Part shown: one piece after another, positions 1 to 8,474 of the stretch | How positions within the stretch are numbered: position 1 is the stretch's first letter | How the letters are laid out: every line of letters begins with the position of its first letter | Origin: PALSA-1316 sp964499365 | Lineage (GTDB): Bacteria; Nitrospirota; Thermodesulfovibrionia; Thermodesulfovibrionales; UBA6898 | DNA length: 64,000 bases | NCBI GenBank assembly: GCA_964499365.1 | Contig: CAZCKU010000002.1 | Coordinates: 310,001 to 374,000 of the forward strand | Direction of reading: 5' to 3' | Translations under genes and position numbers: made by a program | The notes under the pieces: generated by a model | Told to the model about the DNA's origin: nothing | Database searches by the model: none | The model's input: the letters and a program-made list of their open reading frames with translations, nothing else

Positions 1-684
1 CACGGCAACAAGTTCTACCTCAAAGAGCAGGACGGCATTCGGCCCTATGCTCCCGCCGGCGCCCCTCTCCCCGTAGGCCAGTGCCGACGGAAGAGCCAGC
101 TGCCATTTTGCACCTTCCTGCATCAGCTGCAGCGCCTCTGTCCAGCCCGGAATTACGCCGCTGACCGGAAAGGTCGCCGACTGTCCGCGTTTATAGGAGC
201 TGTCGAATTCCGTACCATCAATCAGCGTGCCGCGATAATTCACCACAACCGTATCAGCCGGCTTCGGCGACTTTCCGTTACCTTCGGCTATGACCTTATA
301 CTGCAGTCCGCTCGGAAGGGTCTTCACCCCCTCCTTCTTGCTGTTCTCGGCCAGAAATGCCTCGCCTTCCTTCTTGTTCTTTTCTCCCAACACCCTGGCT
401 GCCTCCGCTTGCTTTGCCATAAATTCCTGCTTGTAGGCATTCATTATGTCTGTGGTTTCTTTTTCGCTCAGGAGCGATTTACTTCCGCCCAGTGCATCCC
501 TGATCCCCTTCATCAGGACGTCAGGCTCAATATCAATTCCCTGTTTCTTGAAATTGTTGCCGATATCCGTACCGATTATATAACTGACCTTATCTTTTTG
601 CGTCTTCAATGCGAACGAATCATCGGCAAACGCCGACCCCGCAAGCATCGCTAAACCCAGAACGGTACAACAGACTACCCTCAT
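1..684 (-). CDS. FKBP-type peptidyl-prolyl isomerase, periplasmic (FkpA/Mip-like), 3' end cut by window edge
   Basis: The frame is open from an ATG at 684 to base 1, giving 228 residues with no stop. Residues 1-20 form a cleavable signal peptide (hydrophobic core, then AFA before DDSF). Residues about 21-115 resemble the Mip/FkpA dimerisation domain (SYIIGTDIGNNFKKQGIDI, later SKKEGVKTLPSGLQYKV). The FKBP fold follows, with VVNYRGTLIDGTEFDSSY, PGWTEALQLM and a last visible strand FEVELVAV. Only a few C-terminal codons should be missing, because the family usually ends just after this strand. It should act in the periplasm as a proline isomerase and chaperone for outer-membrane proteins. It is transcribed away from the window and does not belong to the HD-GYP pair next to it. 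Confidence 0.9.
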   Translation of the reverse strand, partial: MRVVCCTVLGLAMLAGSAFADDSFALKTQKDKVSYIIGTDIGNNFKKQGIDIEPDVLMKGIRDALGGSKSLLSEKETTDIMNAYKQEFMAKQAEAARVLGEKNKKEGEAFLAENSKKEGVKTLPSGLQYKVIAEGNGKSPKPADTVVVNYRGTLIDGTEFDSSYKRGQSATFPVSGVIPGWTEALQLMQEGAKWQLALPSALAYGERGAGGSIGPNAVLLFEVELVAV

Positions 685-770
685 ACTGTCTCCTTTCTCT
701 CCTTTTGATATCACAACAGCATACTTTATATTTTAGACAGTGCCGACGAGGGAATGCAACCTCCGGAACG

Positions 771-1871
771 TTATCCCAATCCCCGCATCTCAGTATCATA
801 TTTTACGAGGGACTCCCAGAAACCGGCAACCATAGCCGGGTTAAAAACCGTCCCGGACCCATCGGACATTATCGCCCGGATTTCATCGGAAGCCCTTGCC
901 TGCCGGTATGGCGTCGCAGTGCGCATGGCGTCAAAGACATCAGAGATGGCAACCATCTGGCTGACAAGGTGCTGTTTCTTCCCCTGCCGGTCAAACCGGG
1001 GATACCCGGCGCCGTCATACCGCATATGATGTTCATATGCGGTGATCATCGCAAGTTTCGGCATATCAGCCAGTCCGGAGAGATACCGGGCACCGTAGAC
1101 GGGATGCATCTTCATGCTGTCCCATTCTTCTGCGGTCAACGCGGTCTGCTTGTGAAGCAGTTCGGCGGGGATGAACATCTTGCCGATGTCGTGCAGAAGG
1201 GCCGCAAGCCCGATATCATACAGCAGCTCGCCGCCAAGGCCCATCGTCTCGGCCTGGAACAGAGTAAGGAGGGAAACATTGGTTGCATGGACATACGTAT
1301 ATTCATCATAGCCATGCACCGGGCTTACGACCTTCAGTATATTCGGCTCACCCCGAACTGCCGACAGGAGGCCCGCCACGATGCTGTCCAGGCCCTCCAT
1401 ATCAAGAGGTTCCATGCCTCTGGCCCCCTCAAAAAGACGCCGGAGTCTATCGAGGCTCGCGGCAGCGTGCGCGCGGGCGGATAACCCGTCCCCGCCCCTA
1501 CGGACCTCGACAGTGCCGAGCGCGATATGGGCGCTCGAAGCAACGTCGTTCTTCGCAGCCATGGCGGCGATAAAGCGCAGGAGTTCATCGCGCGTCACGC
1601 CCCGGCTGATGATCACCTTGTCGATGCCCTTTCTCCTGAGCCTCGCGCTGAAGTTATCGATGTGATAGCCCTTTTCGGCCACCTGCTCATCATTCAGGAT
1701 AAGGCTGTCTCCAAGGAGGGTTATACTGAATACATCATGAACAAAGAGGCCCTCAAGACTCCTGAAGACCCTTTCATTGAGATCCCTGACGATCTGATGC
1801 TGCTCTGAATAGAGCGTGCCGTTGGCCATGGCTGACATCAGTGCAGCGATAAAGTCAGTTTTGCTACCCAT
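771..1871 (-). CDS. HD-GYP domain protein, probable cyclic-di-GMP phosphodiesterase
   Basis: 366 aa. The C-terminal HD-GYP domain shows LLHDIGKMFIP (HD at about 227-228), EHHMRYDGAGYP (HH about 281, GYP about 289-291) and ISDVFDAM. These are the metal and substrate motifs of c-di-GMP phosphodiesterases. The usual RPYR is TPYR here. Residues 1-110 are not a receiver, PAS or GAF domain, but they resemble the N-terminus of the HEAT protein encoded just upstream. No signal peptide or membrane segment is visible, so it is probably cytoplasmic. Its ATG overlaps the end of the upstream gene by 8 bp, so the two are likely translationally coupled. Catalytic activity is inferred from the motifs. Confidence 0.88.
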   Translation of the reverse strand: MGSKTDFIAALMSAMANGTLYSEQHQIVRDLNERVFRSLEGLFVHDVFSITLLGDSLILNDEQVAEKGYHIDNFSARLRRKGIDKVIISRGVTRDELLRFIAAMAAKNDVASSAHIALGTVEVRRGGDGLSARAHAAASLDRLRRLFEGARGMEPLDMEGLDSIVAGLLSAVRGEPNILKVVSPVHGYDEYTYVHATNVSLLTLFQAETMGLGGELLYDIGLAALLHDIGKMFIPAELLHKQTALTAEEWDSMKMHPVYGARYLSGLADMPKLAMITAYEHHMRYDGAGYPRFDRQGKKQHLVSQMVAISDVFDAMRTATPYRQARASDEIRAIMSDGSGTVFNPAMVAGFWESLVKYDTEMRGLG

Positions 1872-4011
1872 CCGTCTTTCTCCTCTGCAGCAGCCGCTGC
1901 GCTATCCTGCGGATCTCGTCATTTTTTGAAGCAGCACCCTCATCAAGCAGGGGCCTGACCGCATCCGGTTCATAGCAGTGCAGGCTGCGGTATATCTCAA
2001 GCTTCAGGGCGTCCAGCTCGTTCCGGTGCAGGAGACTGCTGGACTGGCAGATGCGGGTCAGCACCGGCAGTGCCGACGAATCGCCGATCTCCGCGAGTGC
2101 CCTGACCATGGCAGCATTATGCTCCAAACCGATCGAATAATCCTTCCTGCCCAGGATCTCTGTCAGAAGGGGCACCGCTGCCGCAACACGGTAATGCCCC
2201 GCAAGTCTGGCAGCCTGATCCCGGAGTTGCAGGTCTTTGCCGGTGAGGTGAAGCTTGATATAGGAGAAGGCATCGGGCGTATTGAAATGAACAAGGGTCC
2301 TGATCGCCTCACCGGATATCCGGCGATCGGGATGCCTCGCAAAATGGCGGACATTCTGTGTATACGTCACGCCGCCGCACTCCCTGATGAGGTATACCAT
2401 ATTTCTGATGACATACCAGCGGTCATCATTAAGCCTCTGGACCGCACGACCGGGTATGTCCGGTCCGATCCCGACCAGCAGGTCCAGGAAGAATCTCCTG
2501 ATCGTGGCATCCGGTTCCTGCGTCAGGGCGTCGAGCAGCGGGTCCTGAAGATATTCCCGTAAGCGGACCGTCAGGTTCTGGACCTTCTCACGCTCGTGTC
2601 GTCCCCAGACCTTGATTGACTCAATCAGACGGCGGATAAAATCAACGGAACCGAAGATCGTCCGCTTCATCCCGGACGCCTCGTCTTTGAACATCCCGGA
2701 GAGGGAGTCTTCGTGGATCCTGACGTATATCGACTGAATCTCCTGATATCTCCCTGTGTCGATATAATGGCGCATAAAATCGGCAAGTCTGTCCAGAATA
2801 GCGAGGTAATCCTCACGGGTACCCGATTGCGTCTGCAGCAGCTCAAACATGATTTCAGTCGCACGAACGTCAACGGCAGCGGGCCGGCACTCCGCCTCAA
2901 CAAGGGGACCCAGGCTTCCGGTCCTGGTCTCCGGGCTGCCTGTTATTACGGAGTCAAGCAGATCAGTGTAGGCCTTGTCTGCAAAACACGCCGACGGGTC
3001 TTCAGTGAACTTCCTCAGTGCATCCTGATCGATTTCAATATCATCGATACACACTGTCCCGCTCTCCGGGATGGCCGGGACCGCCGGCGTCTTCAACGCA
3101 TCGAGTTTTCGGATCAGGTATCTCAGGTTATCAGGCAGGCTGGACGCGTATTCCTGGAACAGCCTCATCATCCTCTCCAGCGTATCCGGTCTCAGGTCGC
3201 GCACGACCCGGCGCAGTTCCTGATAGTCCAGGAGCGGTGCATCCAGGGCCTTCAGGAAGAAAAGCTCCCGTTGTTCCGGCCTCAGACCACCGAGAAGATC
3301 CAGAAACCGGGACAGGAGTTCCTGCATCCCCCTGCCCCGCCCCAGACGGAAATACGTCCTCATGACTCCGGCAAGCAGCGGGGCAAGGGTTGTTTCGTCC
3401 GTCTGCCTGCCCAGGAACTCAGCCAACTCCTCAGGCGACAGCTCGGCAATCCCCGCGTCCAGATCTCCATCGACAAGAGACCCCTCGAGCAATCGCCGGA
3501 CATATTCCTCCCACAGCTTTTCTGGGGACGGCTCCTCACGCAGACTGTCCTCCACGAAAGAGAACTTGCTGATATCAAGGGGGGTCAGGACAATATGACT
3601 GATACTGCTCTTTTCGATGGTATCAGCGAGGCCCTGCCCGACCGGCAGCTCCCTGCCTGTCATGATTTCGTGGTAGCGCTGCAGTTCTTCGACCGTCAGA
3701 CCGGGCACAAAAGTCACGGCAGCAATCCCCCGGGTATGAAAACCCCGGGCAAAGTCCCTCAGGGCCGGGCTCTTCATATCAAGGCTGACCTCGTCGACCA
3801 GCAGGACATTCTCAGCGATGCCGACAGTTACTGCACCCCGGGAGTCAAGGAGACCCTGCAAACAGACAAAGGCCCGCTGCACGGACTCCCTGATCTTCGG
3901 ATGATCCTTCGGATACAGACCGATCTTGCGTTTCGAGGTCATCAGTTCCACAAGCGCTCCGGTAATCAGCACCCCTTCATTCCGATCTTTTGCAGCGCCG
4001 GTCGTGTCCAT
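1864..4011 (-). CDS. HEAT-repeat protein with N-terminal module shared with the adjacent HD-GYP protein
   Basis: 715 aa from the ATG at 4011. The frame stays open to 4197, but that extension runs into the divergent flavoprotein gene and is rejected. The last 200 residues or so are helical HEAT-type repeats (for example ISGEAIRTLVHFNTPDAF and LRDQAARLAGHYRVAAAVPL). The first 110 residues (LYPKDHPKIRESVQRAF, then ENVLLV, then GLTVEELQRYHEIM) match the pattern of the N-terminus of the HD-GYP protein downstream. There is no signal peptide or membrane helix. I do not recognise a named family. A scaffold or partner of the HD-GYP enzyme is a reasonable guess from the coupling and the shared module. 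The start lies only 22 bp from the divergent gene at 4034, so the promoters must overlap. Confidence 0.75.
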   Translation of the reverse strand: MDTTGAAKDRNEGVLITGALVELMTSKRKIGLYPKDHPKIRESVQRAFVCLQGLLDSRGAVTVGIAENVLLVDEVSLDMKSPALRDFARGFHTRGIAAVTFVPGLTVEELQRYHEIMTGRELPVGQGLADTIEKSSISHIVLTPLDISKFSFVEDSLREEPSPEKLWEEYVRRLLEGSLVDGDLDAGIAELSPEELAEFLGRQTDETTLAPLLAGVMRTYFRLGRGRGMQELLSRFLDLLGGLRPEQRELFFLKALDAPLLDYQELRRVVRDLRPDTLERMMRLFQEYASSLPDNLRYLIRKLDALKTPAVPAIPESGTVCIDDIEIDQDALRKFTEDPSACFADKAYTDLLDSVITGSPETRTGSLGPLVEAECRPAAVDVRATEIMFELLQTQSGTREDYLAILDRLADFMRHYIDTGRYQEIQSIYVRIHEDSLSGMFKDEASGMKRTIFGSVDFIRRLIESIKVWGRHEREKVQNLTVRLREYLQDPLLDALTQEPDATIRRFFLDLLVGIGPDIPGRAVQRLNDDRWYVIRNMVYLIRECGGVTYTQNVRHFARHPDRRISGEAIRTLVHFNTPDAFSYIKLHLTGKDLQLRDQAARLAGHYRVAAAVPLLTEILGRKDYSIGLEHNAAMVRALAEIGDSSALPVLTRICQSSSLLHRNELDALKLEIYRSLHCYEPDAVRPLLDEGAASKNDEIRRIAQRLLQRRKTDG

Positions 4012-4033
4012 GATATATACTATAGCATCGCGA

Positions 4034-5215
4034 ATGGCTAATGAAAAAATGATAACAGACGTGATAATTCTCGGCGCCGGGGCCTCCGGACTCATCGCTG
4101 CGATTGAATCTGCCCGCAGAAACCGGTCGGTACTCGTCATCGACCATATGAAGCGGATCGGCAGCAAAATCCGGGTCTCGGGAGGAGGTCGCTGCAACTT
4201 TACGAACCTTCAGGTATCGGCTGAAAACTATTGTTCACGCAACAGCCACTTCTGCAAATCAGCGCTTGCGCGTTTTACCCCGGCGGATTTCATGGCACTC
4301 CTCGACCGGCATCACATCAGATACCACGAAAAGTCTGAAGGCCAGCTTTTCTGCGTCAGGACCTCAGAGGACATCCTCTCCGTCCTTCAGGCAGAGGCGG
4401 CCTCCCGGCATATCGAATTCCTGCTGGGAGCAAAAGTCACCAAAATGAGAAAGAAGGAGCTCTTCGAAATCCTGACAGACCGCGGTCTCTTTATGGCCCG
4501 ATCCCTAGTTGTTGCCACCGGAGGGCTCTCATATCCCGACCTCGGGGCCACAAATCTCGGATATTCGATAGCACGGGAGTTCGGGTTGAAGGTCACCAGA
4601 TTGCGACCCGGGCTCGTCCCCCTCGTCTTTGACAAAAACTCTGCACGCCGGTTCCAGGACCTCAGCGGAACCTCGCTGCATGTCGAGATCAGCTGCAACG
4701 GTGCGCTGGTGACAGGAGGAATGCTCATAACACATACCGGCCTCAGCGGCCCCGCTGTCCTGAAGGCCTCATTGTATTGGGAGGAAGGAGACAGCATATC
4801 GGTGAACCTGCTTCCCGGGACCGACCTCGCCGGGTTTCTCTCCGAGCACAGCCTGTCACGCGCCCAGTTTGCAAATATCCTTTCGTCATTCCTTCCGAAG
4901 CGGTTTGCCCTGAGATGGACCGAGATGAACAAACTGGCACGGCCGCTCTGCCAGTTCAGCCCGGGAGAACGTGAACAGATCGCCCATGATCTCCATAACT
5001 GGGAGATCAGGCCGGCAGGCACCGCCGGCTTCAATAAGGCAGAGGTTACACTGGGCGGCGTCGACACGAGCGAGCTCTCTTCAAAGACCATGGAATCGAA
5101 AAAAGTTTCGGGGCTCTATTTCACCGGTGAGGTGATCGACGTCACCGGACAGCTTGGCGGGTATAACCTTCAGTGGGCCTGGTCCTCTGGTTTTGCGGCG
5201 GGGCAGCATGCGTAG
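4034..5215 (+). CDS. BaiN/HI0933-family NAD(P)/FAD-dependent oxidoreductase
   Basis: 393 aa from ATG 4034. ATG 4049 is an equally plausible start, since neither has a clear Shine-Dalgarno. The N-terminus carries the dinucleotide-binding motif GAGASG (14-19), followed by the family signature SGGGRCNFTN (49-58). The C-terminus has TGEVIDVTGQLGGYNLQWAW, the conserved FAD-contacting block of the HI0933-like family. Members are soluble flavoproteins. Clostridial BaiN reduces bile-acid intermediates, but most homologues, including this one, have no assigned substrate. The stop overlaps the start of maf by 8 bp, so the two genes are likely co-translated. Confidence 0.88.
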   Translation: MANEKMITDVIILGAGASGLIAAIESARRNRSVLVIDHMKRIGSKIRVSGGGRCNFTNLQVSAENYCSRNSHFCKSALARFTPADFMALLDRHHIRYHEKSEGQLFCVRTSEDILSVLQAEAASRHIEFLLGAKVTKMRKKELFEILTDRGLFMARSLVVATGGLSYPDLGATNLGYSIAREFGLKVTRLRPGLVPLVFDKNSARRFQDLSGTSLHVEISCNGALVTGGMLITHTGLSGPAVLKASLYWEEGDSISVNLLPGTDLAGFLSEHSLSRAQFANILSSFLPKRFALRWTEMNKLARPLCQFSPGEREQIAHDLHNWEIRPAGTAGFNKAEVTLGGVDTSELSSKTMESKKVSGLYFTGEVIDVTGQLGGYNLQWAWSSGFAAGQHA

Positions 5216-5798
5216 GAACGGGCAGCGGGAGATAATCCTGGCATCGGCCTCCCCGCGGCGGAAAGAACTGCTGCGGCTCACCGGGCTTGCGTTTAAGGTG
5301 GTCCCGAGCAATTACGAAGAGGACATGACCCTGCAGCTCACCCCGCGGAGACTTGCCTGCTTTCTCTCGGCAAAAAAGGCCGAGGATGTCGCACAGCGCT
5401 GTCCTGACGCACTGATCATCGCGGCTGATACCTTTATCGACCTCGGGGGACACCTGCTTGGCAAACCCCGGACGACCGCCGGGGCGAAACAGATGCTCCG
5501 TTCACTGTCCAACCGCGCCCACGAGGTGATCACGGGATTTACGGTCCTGGACGCAACGTCGGGCGTCCGGGTATCGCGGGCGGTTTCAACAAAGGTCTAC
5601 TTCAGGAAACTTGCCAACCGGGAAATCGATGCCTACGTTGCCTCAGGCGAGCCGATGGATAAAGCGGGCTCCTATGCCATACAGGGGCTCGGCTCCGTCA
5701 TCATCAAAAAAATTGACGGGGATTATTTCAACGTCATCGGTCTGCCCCTGAATGCCCTGGTCTCAGCGCTGAGGAAATTCGGCGTCACCGTTCTCTAG
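5208..5798 (+). CDS. maf: Maf family nucleoside triphosphate pyrophosphatase
   Basis: 196 aa. It begins at ATG 5208, inside the last codons of the flavoprotein gene; a longer frame from 5154 would add residues unlike the family. The N-terminal LASASPRRKELL motif, the central AADTFIDLGGHLLGKP and SGEPMDKAGSYAIQG are diagnostic of Maf proteins. These hydrolyse non-canonical or pyrimidine nucleoside triphosphates to monophosphates and limit misincorporation. The central block fits the dTTP/UTP pyrophosphatase (YhdE) subgroup better than YceF, but I rate that assignment as moderate. The gene converges with htpG, with only 3 bp between the stops. Confidence 0.93.
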   Translation: MRRNGQREIILASASPRRKELLRLTGLAFKVVPSNYEEDMTLQLTPRRLACFLSAKKAEDVAQRCPDALIIAADTFIDLGGHLLGKPRTTAGAKQMLRSLSNRAHEVITGFTVLDATSGVRVSRAVSTKVYFRKLANREIDAYVASGEPMDKAGSYAIQGLGSVIIKKIDGDYFNVIGLPLNALVSALRKFGVTVL

Positions 5799-5801
5799 CG
5801 C

Positions 5802-7712
5802 TCAGCCCTTCTTCAGACCCTCCACCATAAGCTTTGAAACCGTCCGGGCAAAGCCGGCAGGGTCGCGGGGCTTTGACCCCTCGAGGATCAGGGCCTGGTT
5901 ATACAGCATATCGGTATATTCCTTCAGCAGGTCTTTCTTCGACTCGTCGTCCAGCATCGCATTCATCGCTTCAAAGACCGGATGGCCGGGGTTGATTTCA
6001 AGGATCTTCAGGCTGGCCGGGACGTCCTGTCCCATGGCCTTCATCAGCTTCTCCATATTCGGGTCCATGCCGCCCTCGTCTATCACCAGGCAGCAGGCGG
6101 AATCCCGCAGCCTGCCCGACAGTCTCACGTCCTTGACATCGTCCTTCAGCAGTTCCTTCAGCGACACACGAAGCCTCTCCATCGTTTTTTCGGACTCTTT
6201 TGTCTCGGCTGCCTTCTCCCTGTCAAGACTGATATCACCCCGGATAACCGATTTCAGCTTCTTTCCCTTGTACTCATGCAGACTGCCCATGATGATGTCA
6301 TCAATCTCATCGGGCATGATCAGGACCTCGTAGCCCTTTTCCCTGAAGGCCTCCAGGTACGGCGACTTTATAATCTCGTCCCGATCAGATCCGGTCATGT
6401 AGTAGATCTCTTCCTGTGCAGGAGGCATCTGCCCGACATATTCCGACAGGGTGGTTACCTGATCGTTCTCCGTCTTCGTGGAGGAGAACAGCAGCAGATC
6501 GGCAATCTGGTCCTTCCGCGAAAAGTCATAATGGATGCCTTCTTTCAGGATGCGCCCGAACTCTTTAAAAAACAGCCGGTACTTCTCCGGCTCGTCCTTC
6601 TTCATCTCGGCAAGGGTATCGAGGACCTTCTTGGTAAGACTCTTCCGTATCGTCTCGATCTGGCGGTTTGCCTGCAGGATCTCCCGGGAGACGTTCAATG
6701 GAAGGTCGGAGGAGTCGACAACACCCTTGATAAACCGGAGATACGGGGGGATCAGTTCTTCGCAGTGGTCCATGATCTGGACACGCCTGACATAGAGTGT
6801 CGGGCCGATCTTGAAGTCCTTGAAGAAGATGCCGTAGGGCACCTTCGACGGAACAAAGAGCAGTGCGGTAAACTCTGACGTCCCTTCTGCCCGGTAATGG
6901 ATGATCTTCGACGGGTCGCTGAAATCATGAGACACATGTTTGTAGAACTCAAAATACTCTGCCTCGGTGATCTCGGCCTTGTCTCTGAGCCAGAGAGCCT
7001 TGCGGGAATTCAGCGTCTCGTCTTCCCTGACCGTAAGCGTCTTCTCTTTATCAAAGGCATCAGGCTTTTTCCGCTCGACCTCCATGACGACCGGGTGGTC
7101 TATATAATCGGAATACTTCGTGACAATAGAACGCAGCTCCCACTCGTCGAGATATTTCTTCTCGTCATCTTTCAGGTGGAGGACAACGTCCGTGCCCGGA
7201 CCCTGTTTCTCGACATCGTCAACCGTAAATGAACCGTCGGCCGTTGACTCCCACTTTACGGCCTGACCATCCCTGAGCCCGGCCTTTTTCGTCAGGACAG
7301 ACACCCTGTCGGCAACCATAAAGGCGGAATAGAATCCGACGCCAAACTGGCCGATCAATTCGGGATTCGCCTGCTTGTCGCGCTCCTGCAGGGTCTTAAG
7401 AAACTCCTTGGTGCCGGAATGGGCGATCGTCCCGAGAGCCTGGATTATCTCGTCCTTTGTCATCCCGATCCCGTTGTCGCTCACCGTCAGCGTCCCTGCA
7501 GCCTTGTCCGCCGTCAGCCGGATCTGCCATTCACCGGCATCCGTCCCAATCTCCTTGTTGGTGAGTGCTTCATAGCGGGCCTTGTCGATCGCATCCGAGG
7601 CGTTCGATATCAGTTCACGCAGAAATATCTCCTTGTGCGAATAGAGTGAATGGATCATGAGATCCAGAAGCTGCTTCACCTCGGTCTTGAATTCCATCTG
7701 TTCAACGGTCAT
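5802..7712 (-). CDS. htpG: HtpG, bacterial Hsp90 chaperone
   Basis: 636 aa, the usual length. The N-terminal GHKL ATPase domain shows LISNASDAIDKAR, DNGIGM and GQFGVGFYSAFMVA. The middle domain has LPLNVSREILQ, and the C-terminal dimerisation region follows. It acts in the cytosol as an ATP-dependent chaperone dimer. It is the last gene of the clpS-clpA-aat-htpG run, but 59 bp separate it from aat, and a promoter-like sequence lies there. I found no CIRCE element in front of it, so any heat control would differ from that of the hrcA operon. Confidence 0.97.
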   Translation of the reverse strand: MTVEQMEFKTEVKQLLDLMIHSLYSHKEIFLRELISNASDAIDKARYEALTNKEIGTDAGEWQIRLTADKAAGTLTVSDNGIGMTKDEIIQALGTIAHSGTKEFLKTLQERDKQANPELIGQFGVGFYSAFMVADRVSVLTKKAGLRDGQAVKWESTADGSFTVDDVEKQGPGTDVVLHLKDDEKKYLDEWELRSIVTKYSDYIDHPVVMEVERKKPDAFDKEKTLTVREDETLNSRKALWLRDKAEITEAEYFEFYKHVSHDFSDPSKIIHYRAEGTSEFTALLFVPSKVPYGIFFKDFKIGPTLYVRRVQIMDHCEELIPPYLRFIKGVVDSSDLPLNVSREILQANRQIETIRKSLTKKVLDTLAEMKKDEPEKYRLFFKEFGRILKEGIHYDFSRKDQIADLLLFSSTKTENDQVTTLSEYVGQMPPAQEEIYYMTGSDRDEIIKSPYLEAFREKGYEVLIMPDEIDDIIMGSLHEYKGKKLKSVIRGDISLDREKAAETKESEKTMERLRVSLKELLKDDVKDVRLSGRLRDSACCLVIDEGGMDPNMEKLMKAMGQDVPASLKILEINPGHPVFEAMNAMLDDESKKDLLKEYTDMLYNQALILEGSKPRDPAGFARTVSKLMVEGLKKG

Positions 7713-7745
7713 TATGTTTCACCTCTTTATGATATTTTTTTATTA

Positions 7746-7775
7746 TTTTTAGTATACGGCAAATGCAAAAGTCAA
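7746..7775 (-). promoter_or_regulatory. Candidate promoter for htpG
   Basis: On the minus strand, TTGACT (7775-7770) and TAAAAA (7751-7746) are separated by 18 bases, at the very end of aat. The -35 is 5/6 to consensus and the -10 is 4/6. The site lies about 35 bases before the htpG ATG, which follows an AGAGGTG ribosome site. This is suggestive only. Confidence 0.4.
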
Positions 7776-8470
7776 CCCGGTGATGCTGTTTTCGTATCCC
7801 AGGGCGGCTCCGCAGGCTGCAGGCCGACGGATCTTCTCAGGATCTCCCTGAATGTATCTCCCGTGATCTCGCGGGCCCCGAAACTCTCCAGGTGCGCTGT
7901 CCTGACCTGGCAGTCAATCAGCTCGAAACCGGCCGCCGCAAGCCTTCCGGCAATCGTTGCGAAGGCAACCTTGGAGGCGTTCGGTCTGTTCGCAAACATC
8001 GATTCCCCGAAGAATATCCTCCCAAGGCTTATTCCGTAGAGACCTCCGGCCAGTTCGTCGCCATCCCAGCTCTCGACAGAATGGGCATAACCCATCTCAT
8101 GCAGCACGCAGTATGCCCGGATCATCTCCCCGGTAATCCACGTACCCTCATCACTGCCGCGTTTCGCCGAGGCGCAGCCGGTGATAACTTTTTCAAAGGC
8201 CTCGTCGCAGGTCACCCGGTATACGCCCCTCCTGATGACCTGCCTCAAACTCCTCGATATCTTCAGTTCCCGGGGAAAGAGGACAAGGCGGGGGTCAGGC
8301 GACCACCAGAGGATCGGCGTCTCGTCCGAATACCAGGGAAAGATGCCTCTGGCATAGGCACGGATGATCCGGGCGGGGCCGAGATCGCCGCCGACAGCAA
8401 GCAGACCATCAGCTTCGGCCAGTTCCGGCGGAGGGAATACAGGCTCGTCCCCCAGGGCAAAGACAGGCAT
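7772..8470 (-). CDS. aat: Leucyl/phenylalanyl-tRNA-protein transferase
   Basis: 232 aa. The family blocks FPPPELAEADGLLAVGGDL, YARGIFPWYSDETPILWWSPDPR, GCASAKRGSDEGTWI, YGISLGRIFFGESMF and LIDCQVRTAHLESFGA are all present. The enzyme moves Leu or Phe from tRNA onto N-terminal Lys or Arg of proteins, creating primary destabilising residues for ClpS recognition. Its position 4 bp downstream of clpA, with clpS one gene further upstream, puts the writer, adaptor and unfoldase of the N-degron pathway in one transcription unit. The length is typical and no key block is missing. Confidence 0.96.
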   Translation of the reverse strand: MPVFALGDEPVFPPPELAEADGLLAVGGDLGPARIIRAYARGIFPWYSDETPILWWSPDPRLVLFPRELKISRSLRQVIRRGVYRVTCDEAFEKVITGCASAKRGSDEGTWITGEMIRAYCVLHEMGYAHSVESWDGDELAGGLYGISLGRIFFGESMFANRPNASKVAFATIAGRLAAAGFELIDCQVRTAHLESFGAREITGDTFREILRRSVGLQPAEPPWDTKTASPG

Positions 8471-8474
8471 GGTG

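Noticed and set aside
609..1484. Long plus-strand open frame (291 codons) opposite the HD-GYP gene
   Set aside because: It is antisense to a gene with clear motifs, has no ribosome site and its product resembles no family. It is a shadow frame of GC-rich codon bias.
1864..4011. HEAT protein as phycobilin lyase or as part of a condensin
   Set aside because: HEAT repeats alone suggest many roles. There are no lyase or kleisin motifs, and context points only to the HD-GYP neighbour.
4012..4197. Upstream extension of the HEAT-repeat protein
   Set aside because: It overlaps the start and dinucleotide-binding motif of the divergent flavoprotein, and the sequence is not related to the HD-GYP N-terminus.
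7713..7771. CIRCE or sigma32-type promoter for htpG
   Set aside because: No TTAGCACTC half-site and no CTTGAA/CCCCAT pair are present; only a modest sigma70-like candidate remains.
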